Shown here in pieces: positions 1-19,500 of a DNA stretch of 64,000 nucleotides. Under the pieces are notes generated by a model that saw nothing but the letters and a program-made list of their open reading frames with translations, ran no database searches and had not been told where the DNA came from. Source of the stretch: Tiliqua scincoides (taxonomy: Eukaryota > Chordata > Lepidosauria > Squamata > Scincidae); the NCBI RefSeq assembly GCF_035046505.1, contig NC_089822.1:84365659-84429658 (forward strand), written 5' to 3'. Within the stretch, counting starts at the first letter, position 1; every line of letters begins with the position of its first letter. A program made the translations under genes and the position numbers.

Positions 1-1142
1 CTTATTGAGCTCACAACTAATTGGTATTAATGCCTGTATTGATGTTACTGGCAGCAGGATAACATTCTTAAATTTCTAAGTTCTTAAGTAATGCTCTCAA
101 CAAGTATACTGTATTAGGTCTCCAATGCAATAGGTATTTGGAAGGTTGAGGCTGGGAAGCTGGCAGTGTGCACAAGCTTTGCCTCTGTCCTGTTCTGTCA
201 TATCTCCCATTGAAGTGGGTTTTGGATTAACAAGGCAAAAAGTCATCCTTACTAAAAGGGGTTTGCTGGTAGGTGGGGCTTTTCTGGGAAAGGTAGTCTC
301 CACCTACAAAGTGGTATGCCTCAGGCGTGTGAGGGGGGAGGTGTGTAGGGCTTCTACACACCTCCCCCCTCATACAGGCACCCGTATATCCACAGTTTCC
401 GTATCCTGTGGGGTCCCTAGAACAGATCCCCATGAATATGGAGGCATGCCTATATTCCATGCCTATGTTATATTCCATTAATATGGAGGCATGCCTATAT
501 TCCAGACATATTTTTTCTTTTTCTAAAATGTAACTGAGATTACAATCCAGAGCTTCTTATGATACCATTAATTTGCTAGTGTATCAGGAAATGGGGCAGC
601 AGTGGCAGTTTCTCCTACTTGGTTTTGTGTTTTTTTTTTTTTGCTTGTACTTTGGTCCACCTTCTTCCCCTCTCTAACCTGTTGTAGTGAGGTGGTGTCC
701 TGGAGTGGTGCACAGCCAGAAGGCAGGAGGGACAGTTGTAAGGTTGGGAGGGGGATCAAGCAGAAAATGCCACCTCTGCTTCATCTCTTGATCACACAAG
801 GGATCTCCAAGCTGCAACCTGGAAATACCACAAACTGAAACCTGCCCAAAGCCACCCAGTTTGTAGTTACTTTATGACTTAACTCTTAAAATCTAACATC
901 CCAATCTCATATCATGTTAGTTCTTGTTCTTTATATGTGGAACTAGACTAGCACCAGATTCTTAGAACAGGAGAGGTGTTTTTTTTGTTTTTGTTTTTGT
1001 ACTTAATTTTATAAATGTTTTCTTCCCTTCTTAACTTGAAAATTATATTACTGAAATTGTTCGTGTTATTATCTTGGAAAATATAATCTTTGTAATTCGT
1101 AAGATTGAGAACTCACAAAGATAATTTCTCGGTTTTTTTTAG
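1..1142. other. TEK intron, upstream of first visible exon
   Basis: No exon recognised. A short inverted repeat (about 330-370, gaggggggaggtgtg against cacacctcccccctc) and small duplications (tatggaggcatgcctatattcca) at about 437-505 are the only structure seen. Confidence 0.5.
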
Positions 1143-9336
<8,194 letters not shown>

Positions 9337-9508
9337 GATGGAAGAGCTTCTGTTATTTATCAGTTTAAGCAAGACCTGAGACTTCAGTCTTCTGAGGCAT
9401 ACAACATGCTGTGATGTATAAAACAATGTATAGCGCTTTCTGTACAATTAATTTCACTTACCTTATAAGTGTACCTTACAGTGAGTTCTGCCTCAGTATC
9501 CTGTTGGA

Positions 9509-9549
<41 letters not shown>

Positions 9550-9720
9550 CGTGCATGTGTTTTTGTGTGTATGCATGTCTGTGTATGTGCATATATATTG
9601 ATCTTACTTTCTGTCTCCTCTCCCTTTCTCTCTCTCTCTCTCTATATATATACACACACACTGACATGTATACACTGTTTAGAATGAAAAAGGCCAGAAA
9701 TAAATATGTACATTGTTTTA
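9337..9720 (+). other. TEK: TEK proximal 3' UTR with microsatellite and a possible poly(A) signal
   Basis: AT-rich sequence follows the stop. An AATAAA at 9699-9704 is a possible polyadenylation signal. Between them lie a (TG)n tract (about 9512-9546) and a compound (TC)n(TA)n(CA)n tract (about 9626-9660). Whether this is the used site is unknown; mammalian TEK 3' UTRs are longer. Confidence 0.5.
9512..9546. repeat. (TG)n microsatellite in TEK 3' UTR
   Basis: About 17 TG units, followed by degenerate TG-rich sequence. Confidence 0.9.
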
Positions 9721-11540
9721 CATTTGATAGACAATTGTGTACTTTGTTCTAGGTACTTTGATTTAGCACAAGTGATGCAGGCATACTTCTGGAGATACTG
9801 ACATATGATTAAACATATATCACAAAATAATTTCCAGCTACCAGCTCAGTTCTGTGAGCCACTGCACAGGCAGGCTAAATACAAGAGAGCAATGGCCTAT
9901 TATATTTTGGTACCTCAGGCAGAATCTCTAGGCAGTGCTTCCCACAATGGTCACAGTATAAACTGTGCAGTAGTAATTAATTGACTATTAACCAGTAGTT
10001 AATAATTTTCTGTCTGTAATTAGTAAGCTAAAATCTGCCACTGATGCAGCTGACTCAGCCAATATTCCCTGTAAGAATATTGCAGCTGCACAGACCCCTT
10101 CCCTGGTTGTGTGGCAGCACCTCTGGATACATGGCAATCATGTTGTACATCATCGCTGGACTTCCAGGAATGCCAAGCTCTGAGCTGTGCGGAGCTCAGT
10201 TTCAAACTGTGTGGCTCTGTAGCTGTGCAGCTTCAGGGGAACACTGGCTCAACCTATCTTGGGCCAAGGTTAGCACTGGAAGAAAGACCACAATCAGAGC
10301 ATTGGTGCTACATCATGACTCATACAATCCAACTGCTAAGTCAAGCCTGCTTCTTCAAGTGATACCACTATGTTTGTAATGTTATTCTAGAAGTAGCAGG
10401 TCTGAAAGAAGTGCCAAGACCCACCCACCTCTTTTCACTCAGTCTCCAGGAGTGGGTGCCAATTTGCCACCTTCCTGAGCTTCTCACCCAAAGCAAGCAC
10501 TTTGACTGGTCTCATGACTGCAGAGCCACTTCTGACATTGCTATATCAGTGATAGTACCATGGGAGCAAGAAAAAGAGGGGGAAAGCTCAACCATTGCTC
10601 TGGGTTACACTTCCCAAAGGCATATTTTTTCTATACTAAACTCAGAGCTTTTACAAAACTCAGAGCTATACAAAACTCAGAGTTTTGTATCCAAAAACTG
10701 CATGAGGTAGCAGTACCCTACCCTCAGAAAAATCCAGTGCCTGCATTTCTACATGAAGCACTGTCTTAGGCATGAGTCTTTCCTGAAAAAGGCACTTCTA
10801 ATACAGCGTTTTTTAGCCAGTGTTACTTCACAACATGGTGTAGTACCATGCCATAATGATCACATGGTGGCCCTGCCTTGTTCAACTAAGCTAGGATGGT
10901 GGTAATTAGTGGGCAAAATATAGCGGTGCGGCTGCCTACCCTTTCAAAAGAGACACAATGTAGGAAACTGTGGGGCAAGCTGTCCACCCCATGCCATCTG
11001 TATTCTCCAGCCAACACCTCTAGCAGCAGGCTAGCACAAATATAGTCTGGGGCATTGAAGTAGACATGCATCTTATTGCCCAATTCACATAACATCAGGA
11101 AGGTGTGGCAGCTGAGGTCTTTGTTCTGAGTTCAACTTCTTGCTTCTTATGGGAAATGCTCAGGAAGCACACAGACAGTTCCCTGGACCTGGGAGGCATT
11201 CAGAAGATGGCTGACAGGCACAGGAGATGGTTGCTGACCTTGCACTGGCTGTTGCACCACCTCTAGGGTTGGTAGCAATACTTAGAAAATGAAAAGCCCT
11301 GCCTCAAGAGCAGTGACTCTTTCAGAAATACAACATACAACCTCATGAAAGGATGGGTAATTCTGCTGCATTTGTGCATCGAGAGACTGAATTCTCCCTT
11401 CACACCTAACTGTGGAGGTGAGGCAGTTATGCATCCTCACTGGAGGCTGCTTAGATGGGAATAAGAACCGAACAATAAATCCTACAACTATACCATGAAT
11501 ATCTCCTCTGTGAATTGGTCCTTTAGGGTCATAGGAGTCT
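9721..11540. other. TEK-NIPSNAP3 intergenic sequence, no gene seen
   Basis: Only short unsupported open frames. A small tandem duplication of 'caaaactcagagct' occurs at about 10635-10690. Confidence 0.5.
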
Positions 11541-11542
11541 TA

Positions 11543-11733
11543 GGGTGCAATCCTAACCCCTTATGTTAGTGCTTTCCAGCACTGGCATAGCTGTACCAAC
11601 GGGGCATGTGCTGCATCCTGCAGTTGAGTGTCACTCATGGCGGCCTCCTCAAAGTTTGTTCCCTTACTTCAGAGCTGCATTGCCCTTATGTCAGTGCTGG
11701 AAAGCACTGACATAAGGGGTTAGGATTGTGCCC
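11543..11733. mobile_element. Harbinger-like MITE, TTA duplication
   Basis: Ends GGGTGCAATCCTAACCCCTT and complement AAGGGGTTAGGATTGTGCCC. TTA flanks at 11540-11542 and 11734-11736. Closest in sequence to the 8757 copy. Confidence 0.8.
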
Positions 11734-12294
11734 TTAATATCCTGTCGAACACTGCCAAGTCGCTTAACGCAACACAGTAGCATGCCCCAATCCAGTCGCA
11801 AATTACTTCCCCATTGCACTGGTCATCTGTGCATTTTTGCAGATACACAACACAACGTGATAACACTTGCTGTTTTATTTTCAATTTCTTTATTACATAA
11901 CACCATATGAAATAGTTGGCATTTTCAACTACTACAGCATGGAGCGACATATTTTGTTCATATAAAAAGCAGCAGGAGCTAAAATTCCTAATTGGAACGT
12001 CCAGCTGCTTACTATAGCGTTCTTACACCACAAGAGGAGATGAACACACCCTGGAACAGCTTCTAGAAGCACTGCCCCTGCACTTGTCTTCTTCTAAGAA
12101 TATATTAAGCCATCCTACAGTTCATGCACCTTAAGCAGCATGTGGCCCTGAAAGTGTACCTGCACTTTTATAAAAATCCAACAGTGTTAGGGACATTTTT
12201 TTTAACAAACAAAATGAAATATGGATGGTCCTTAATCTCATATGTTGATATTTTGATCAATAGTGAACCAATAGTGAACCAACACACCCTCACA

Positions 12295-12503
12295 CACTGG
12301 TTTTCAACCTTTTTCATCTCACGGCTCATTGACAAGGCATGAAAATTGTCAAGGCAAACCATCAGGTTTTTATATAATTGACAAGGCATACCCATTGACA
12401 GGAGAGGCTTGTCTGCCAGTGGGACTACTAAGAAATGACCCTCCCCTAGACTCTCGCAGCACACCTGCAGACCAACCACAGCACAATGGTTAAAAATGGC
12501 TAG
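12295..12503. mobile_element. hAT-type remnant related to the 46442 element
   Basis: Starts cactggttttcaaccttttt and contains 'aaaattgtcaaggcaaacca tcagg'. It ends 'caatggttaaaaatggctag', matching the ends of the 46442-47728 element read in reverse. No target duplication could be matched. Confidence 0.6.
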
Positions 12504-13440
12504 AATAGGGGATAGGGCAAAAAACAACTACAGAAATTATTTCTAAACACATGACCAGATCAACCAAGGGATTGTGCATATTTTGATGCTCCTTTGGCCC
12601 CATCCAAGAGGCAGCCTGAAACTTTTAAACAGATGTGCAATCCCATTTAGGACTCATGCAACGTGAGCTGGATCAGCTTCACAGACTTTACAGGAAATTT
12701 CATGGAGAAAGAAATGGTATTTACATCTTCAGTAAGACCGAAGAGCTTTTTACACTGCTATTAAAAAAATTATCATAAAAGGAATTACTCATTTTCACGG
12801 CTGCTTTTAATTACCATTTGCTATTCCAAAATTACTGTACAAAGTTCAAAGCTATAAAACACTATATAGCTTTCATGAAAGGTTTTTACTTTACAAATTG
12901 CCTGCATATACAACTTATGGAAATATATACTAATCAAATGAAAGGACTGTATAATTTTTACCACTTGTTTTACCAATGAGAAAGTCAGATGTCACTTTTA
13001 TAAGCTTCTGCAAAGGAAGTCACAGCTGCAATGGAAGGCAAATATTTTTGTTCAGGGCCTATACACAGGTTTTGTCAAAAAGAAGAGTAGTACAATCAAT
13101 GTTCTCTCCAAGTTTCAACTTTAGGAAATGTTCACTGTTTACATTGAACTTTCTGAATGGCACGCAGCTCCCATAATCAAACTCTGAATATTATACCAAC
13201 CCAAAAGCATACTTCTGAATACCCAAATATAACCCAAACTTACACAACTAACTATGGCACAATCTTGAGCAGTGTGCATGCCAGCGCAGTGCATGCTGCT
13301 CCTGTGCTCATTACAAAAATGCCATAAAGTACTTTGTGATGTCATAGCAATTGCCGGTGCCAGTGGGGAGGCCTGTGCTGGTCCATATGCACCGGCAGAA
13401 GGGCAGCATGAGCAGACACGGTAAATTTTGTGCTGCACTT
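12504..13440. other. Intergenic, nothing recognised
   Basis: AT-rich sequence without a supported exon or delimitable repeat. Confidence 0.5.
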
Positions 13441-13449
13441 GAGTGGGAG

Positions 13450-13893
13450 AGAACATAAGAAGAGCCCCACTGGATCAGGCCATAGGCCCATCTAGTCACA
13501 TCTAGCCCTGTATCTCACAGTGGCCCACCAAATGCCCCAGGGAGCACACCAGATAACAAGAGACCTCATCCTGGTGCCCTCCCCTGCATCTGGCATTCTG
13601 ACATAACCCATTTCTAAAATCAGGAGGTTGTACATGCACATCATGGCTTGTACCCCGTAATGGATTTTTCCTCCAGAAACTTGTCCAATCCCCTTTTAAA
13701 GGTGTCCAGGCTAGACGCCGTCATCACATCCTGTGGCAAGGAGTTCCACAGACCAACCACACGCTGAGTAAAGGTATATTTTCTCTTGTCTGTTCTAACT
13801 CTCCCAATACTCAATTTTAGTGGATGTCCCGTGGTTCTGGTGTTATGTGAGAGGGTAAAGAGCATCTCCCTATCCACTCTGTCCATCCCTGAG
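13450..13893 (-). mobile_element. CR1/L2-type LINE 3' end, minus strand
   Basis: Encodes the C-terminal part of a non-LTR reverse transcriptase ORF2 (DRVDREMLFTLSHNTR, RVVGLWNSLPQDV, FKRGLDKFLEEKSITGYKP, stop). Then follows the family 3' UTR ending in GATCCAGTGGGGCTCTTCTT atgttc. It is 5' truncated. Confidence 0.85.
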
Positions 13894-14594
13894 AGGAGGG
13901 GGGAGTTGAGAGTGAGCTAAAAGGAGTCACAAAAGCTAAGTTGAGAGTGAGCTAAAAGATCCATCCACGATGTGGGTGGATCAGGCTTGAGAAGGGGTGG
14001 GATTGGCGGTGCCATCCTGCGCCATATCCTATCCCCTCCCTTCTGGGCCTAATCCACAGACACAGGTGCATGTGTATGTTCGCCAGCCATATGGCTCATG
14101 CAAGTCCAAGCAGAACCATTGCAAGGGCAGGGGCTTTCCCTGGGGCAATGGAACAAATGTCCCTTTACCCCCAGGGAGACTTCCTGCTTGCTCAATCTCC
14201 TCATGGGATGCAGAGTAGCCTGCACTGGCCCCACTATATCAACATGGGGGAATTTGCATTGAATTGGGCTATTAGTATATACTTTGTATAGTATTCTTTT
14301 GGATTAATATAATTATAGGGGCAGGAAATTGCTTTTTAGTACGAGTAAATTCCAGCAGCAGTCTCCAGCCAAGTCATGATGGCAGGTTATTGTTCAGAAA
14401 AGTGAACAATAGCCTGCCTTTAGTGCCCTCTTTTGACTTTCCAAAGTATTAGCTCTGTATGCTGCAATCATGACCACCAACTGGGAAGAAAAACATTCTG
14501 CATGTTATTTAAAAGACTGGACATTTGCTCCTAATAATAATCAACTGGCAAGTGAAAATAAGAAAGCAAAGCACTTGCTGTGGATTGTTTCCAG

Positions 14595-14660
14595 AGGAGG
14601 CTAAGAAGTAAGTCCCATTGAGTTCAGTGAGACTTACTTCTGAGTAGATCTGCTTAGGTT
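14595..14660. repeat. Short palindromic repeat P, partial copy
   Basis: gaagtaagtcccattgagtt cagtgagacttacttctgag is a near-perfect hairpin; the outer ends are missing. Confidence 0.55.
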
Positions 14661-14678
14661 TGTGTTGCTGGTCTAGTC

Positions 14679-15092
14679 CAGGGGTGCCCAAACCCCTGCC
14701 TGGGGCCTGCGGGGAGCACCCAGTCTCCAATGAACCTCTGACCCTCCAGAGGCTTGCTGGAGCCTGTGCTGGCCTGACACAACTGTTCTCAGTTTGAGGA
14801 CAACTGTTCGACCTTTCACCTGAGCTGTGGGATGAGGGCTCCCTCCACTACTTGGTGTTTCACTGTGATGCAGCAGTGGCAGCAAAGGAAAGGCTGGCCT
14901 TGCTTTGTGCAAGGCCTTTTATAGGTCTTGAGCTACTGCAAGACCTTCATTCATTCATATAAGTTCCATCTCTAATATATTCATTTATGTACATTTTTTC
15001 AAATTTGAAATGTAAATTAATTCTTTTTTCCCCCCTGATACAGTGTCAGAGAGATGATGTGGCCCTCCTCCCAAAATGTTTGGACACCCCTG
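14679..15092. mobile_element. hAT family A element, complete ends
   Basis: Inverted ends CAGGGGTGCCCAAAC and GTTTGGACACCCCTG. Perfect 8-bp duplication GTCTAGTC at 14671-14678 and 15093-15100. The core has aaggccttttataggtcttg and an AT-rich block (atattcatttatgtacattt) shared with the copies at 20390, 38215 and 44368. No transposase. Confidence 0.92.
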
Positions 15093-15100
15093 GTCTAGTC

Positions 15101-15749
15101 CAACATTTCTCAATGTTTGTCCCCCACTGAACCATGTTGTGTGGTCCACCTATTAGAAGTACCACCAGAAGTAACTGGAGATGATGTCATTGCCAGTTAC
15201 TTCCAGATTGGGGGGCCAGACACATGACAAACACCAGTAAGAGGCTCAGGGCAGACAGGAAGGCTTTTCTGAGCAGAAGAAAAGCGCACGCTGGAGCTCT
15301 GCCCGCCAAGCTGAGCTTCCGATCACTGCTTGTCACATTGCATAGCTGATCTCGCTGCCAGGTGGCAGAGTGGCCAGGTGTCCTCTTTTTCCAGGACATG
15401 TCCTCTTTTTTAGCCTTGTAGCCAGGAAAAGAACTTAAGTGTCCTCCTTTTCTTAGTGAATGGGTCCTGAAGGCGGCTCACAGCCATTTTGTAATTAATA
15501 AATTATATGTAATTTAGTTTAAATTTTATAATAAGTAATATAATGTTTAAATTAACGACAGGAAATCAGCATGCAAGTGTTTTTAGCTTTTATTTTGTCA
15601 CGTCCTGCATTCTTCTTGGATGTCCTATATTTTGGAATGCCTTGTCCTCCTCGGTGGTTCTGACATCTGGTCACCGAGGGTCTGGGGGTCCTTTGGGTAC
15701 TCCTGGACACCACCTCAAGTACCACTGGTGGTCCAGTGGAGAAACTCTG
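15101..15749. mobile_element. hAT family C element, abutting the previous element
   Basis: Starts caacatttctcaatgtttgt ccccc and ends gtggagaaactctg. The middle 'aagtaccaccagaagtaact gg' is shared with 26259-26577 and 41444-41781. About 300 bp of unrelated sequence (15373-15680, tgtcctctttttccaggaca) appears inserted. Confidence 0.6.
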
Positions 15750-15929
15750 GTCTCCAGCCTGAACTTGAAACCCACAGGTGCTTTAAAATTCAGAGATGTG
15801 TGGGGAGAGAAAAACCAGGCTGCTATGGGGTGGGAGTGCGTGCAGGTGTCCAAGGGGGGGAGGTGCCCATCTTCCCTCAAGCCCTCCAAGCTCGGTCAGT
15901 GGGGTGGCCAGGATTTTGAAGCCATTTCT

Positions 15930-16560
15930 GCCCGGCCCACGGGTGTAACACATTGGTTGCGTAAACGCAACGTTGGGCAGCAATGCCTTTAAAAACGGGT
16001 CGGGGAGGTCTTGTTTGGCGGAGGCTCTTCCGTTCCTGCGCCTTTAAGCAGAGCGGCTTGATAGACTGGAAGGGGGGGCGGGGGGACGCCTCTCCTGGAG
16101 GGAGGAGTGCAGCTGCTGTGCCAAGGGGCAGGAGCAGGAGCAGCGCTGCGAGAGCAAAGGCGCGCGCGCCCCTCACGCCTTTTGGCACCGCTGCAAGTCC
16201 CGCGCCTGCCTCTCCAGCCTGCACTGCTTCTGCCCGGTGACTGCCTGGCACCATGCTGCGCGCCTCCCTCCTGGGCCTCCTCCTACGGAGGGCTGCGGCA
16301 GGAGCGGCGGCCGAGCTCCGCGCCCAGGTAGAGCCCGGGGCGAGGCGAGGGGCCTTTGGGAAGGGCAGCCCGCAGCCAGTTCTCTCAGCGGCAGCAGGAG
16401 GCGGAGAGCCTCTCCTTGTCGGGAGCTGGGCCTGGCGCCTCGCTGCCCACCCAGCTGCTCTGCAAGTCCCTGAGGCGGGCCAGACTCACTTGCAGGAGGG
16501 GAAGGAAGGCGAAGGGGTGATTGGAGGGGGCTGGTCGCGCTGGGCTGCGTGTCCTTCCAG
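15930..16560. promoter_or_regulatory. CpG-island promoter of the NIPSNAP3-type gene
   Basis: GC-rich and CpG-dense relative to the surrounding sequence, covering exon 1. A diverged copy of its first 70 bases recurs at 16574-16648, on the other side of exon 1. No TATA box is evident; a dispersed CpG start is likely. Confidence 0.7.
16253..16327 (+). CDS. NIPSNAP3A: NIPSNAP3-type exon 1 (mitochondrial presequence)
   Basis: ATG in ggcaccATGc, 25 codons rich in Leu, Ala and Arg, donor CAG|gtagag, phase 0. It lies in the CpG island 7.7 kb before exon 2, which is typical for the family. Confidence 0.8.
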
Positions 16561-19500
16561 GCAGTGCTCTCGTGCCCGGCCCACAGGTGCACACACTGGA
16601 TCCCTGTTGCGTATGCGCAGCGTTGGGCAGCAGTGGCTTGAACACAGTTTGGGGGGGGGGGAGTTACAGTGAGCGGAATTCAATAGTTTAGGAATCAAAG
16701 AGCCACTAGACCAGGGTTCCCAGCCTGGGGTAGGTGCACCCTCAGGGGCACTTGCCAGCACCTTTAGGGATCCTTGGGAAAAAAAGAATAATGGCGCAAA
16801 AAGGCAAGTTTGTAGTAGAAGGTCTTCCGAGGCTCGCAAGGCAGGAAGGAAAGCAGCTGGCTGGTTGCAAAAGCCCCAGCAATTCCTACTTTCTCGTAGA
16901 ACAGGGGTCTCCAAACCTTTTGGCCAGAGGACTACATCAAATATCTGGCGTGGTGTGGAGGGCTGGAAAAAAAAATTAAATATAAAATGTATATAAATAA
17001 ATCAGAGAGGGAACTTAGATGAGTGAATAAATGAATGAATGGGCTCTTTCATTCAACCTCTTTGGCCCTCAGAACACCCTCCAGACACAATCAGAGCATG
17101 GTTCTGGTCATGTCCCGTTGAGTGGGCCAGAGGCTTTCAGGGAGCAAGAGGTTGGCTGCGGGCCGGAAAGAGGCTTGCTGCGGGCTGCATCTGGCCCCCG
17201 GGCCGGGGTTTGGAGACCCCTGCTCTAGAAGGTCATTGATTTGTGTATTATTAGATCTGGATCAGTAGTTGAAAACATATACGGTAAATTTGAAATAGCA
17301 GCGGCTATATTAATTGCAAACATTTTGCTAACATGAGGGGTACCATTTATGGAAACGGGCTGCCAAGGGGTACGCAAGTGAAAATATGTTGGAAACTACT
17401 GAACTAGACAATCGGAGAGGAAGCTTCACCTATTTTATTTTAAGCTCTGTATTTAAAATACAGTCAGTTCTCGTTCTCCATCAGTGTTAGGTTCCTGGAA
17501 AACCTAGAGGATACCAAATTAGCAGATACGGAATCATTGAGCCTGTGGGGAAAATGGGATTAGGTTCCAAGGTGCCCAAGATAGAGGGACAAGTGTGGAA
17601 GTGAACACAAATGTATCTGACAATTTTCCACAGGCCAATACCAAAACCTGTTTGATGTGGTACCAGCACTGTATTGGCAGATAACAAGAACAGAGTTGCA
17701 GATAATGAGACATGATGGCAATTCTGCCCCTGGTTGATAAGCAAATTTGCATATAAAGAGAACTGACTGTATTTAGATCCAACATTTTGCCCAATTTTGG
17801 AGCATCCAAGGCAGTGGGCAACATTTTAAAACCATATACATGCAATCATATTTATTTGATAGGTTTTCCACCTTTCTCCCCAAAGGGCACCCAAGGCAGC
17901 TGGCAGCCCAATCCTATGCATGCCTACTCAGAAGTAAGTCCCATTAGTGTCAGTGGGGCTTATTCCCAGGAAAGTGTGGATAGGATTGGGCTATAAATCA
18001 TTTAAATCATATTAAATCATAACAGCAGCAATCACAAGAAGTTAAACATTGACAGTCATAAAAATCAGCAGTCATAGAAATCAGCAGTCATAATAATAAA
18101 CAAAAGTAAATAAAAAACCAAATAACATAAAATCTGAAAGAAAATGTTATTCTTATTAAAAATTATGATAATGTTTGTGTGAGAAAAGGCTTTGCTTTTG
18201 GCAGACCATCAACATGTACCAGGATTTGGGAAGGAAGAGTGCTTTTTATTTTTTCTCCCTGGGGCTCTAAGCAGTGCCCAGAAAATCAAGCATCCCTCTG
18301 CCAGTGGTTTAGTGAAAAATTTTAAAGCATAGGATCTCTATTTGTGTTAATAAAGTTTTCATGCCCCTGGTGATGCACAGACCTTGGTAGCAGATGATTA
18401 TCCTTTCATAGTAATAAAATTCATCCCTGACTTATGCAGAACAAGTTGCATTTAAACTGGACACGCAATGGTGTTTTCTTGTGATATGTTGACAAAGGAT
18501 ATTGGTCTGTAAACTCTAGGGTTCCATTCTTTTTAAACAACCTCGGGTACTCTTCACTCTTACATATCCCAACTTGGAGCAACTGCTGTCTAAGATTAAG
18601 AATATGATTAAGGACCCAATCCTGTCCAACTTTCCAGTGCTGATAAAGCCATGGCAATGGGATGTGCGCCGCATCTTATGGTAGGGGGGCAATCACTTGG
18701 CCTTCTCTAGGTAAGAGAACATTCGTTCCCTTATCTTGGGGCTGTATTGTGGCTGGTTTGTTGCTAGAAAGTTAGATACGATTGAGCCCCAAGTCTCAGC
18801 TTGTTTTCCTTCAGATTAGTTTGTGTGTGCTAAGCAGCGACATGCCGTATGGGGGCTGAAGGTGAGGTGACAACATCCCATCAGGGTTCTTGGAAAAATG
18901 CCACTGTTGAAGTGCGCAAACACTCAGAACACTCAGAATCCAATCTCTCCAGAGTGCATGGAGGCTGCTTAAAACAGGATCTGTCCTGGGACCGGTGCTT
19001 TTCAACCTCTTCATAAATGACCTGGAGACGGGTGAGCAGTGAGGTTGCAAAGTTTGCAGACGACCACCACTTTCCAAGTGGTGAAGACCAGAAGTGATTG
19101 TGAGGAGCTCCAGAAGGATCTCTCCAAACTGGCAGAATTGGCAACAAAATGGCAGATGCGCTTCAATGTCAGTAAGTGTAAAGTCATGCACATTGGGGCA
19201 AAAAATCAAAACTTTAGATACAGACTGATGGGTTCTGAGCTGTCTGTGACAGATCAGGAGAGAGATCTTGGGGTAGTGGTGGACAGGTCAATGAAAGTGT
19301 CGACCCAATGTGCGGTGGCAGTTAAGAAGGCCAATTCTATGCTTGGGATCATTAGGAAAGGTATTGAGAACAAAACGGCTAATATTATAATGCCGTTGTA
19401 CAAATCTATGGTAAGGCCACACCTGGAATATTGTGTCCAGTTCTAGTTGCCGCATCTCAAAAAAGACATAGTGGAAATGGAAAAGGTGCAAAAGAGAGCA

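Noticed and set aside
15543-16672. Several overlapping 100-149 codon frames around the CpG island
   Set aside because: GC-rich sequence lacks stops by chance. Only the 25-codon exon 1 frame joins to a real downstream exon.
18878-19209. Minus-strand open frames over the LINE at 18975-20057
   Set aside because: Shadows of the + strand reverse-transcriptase sequence.
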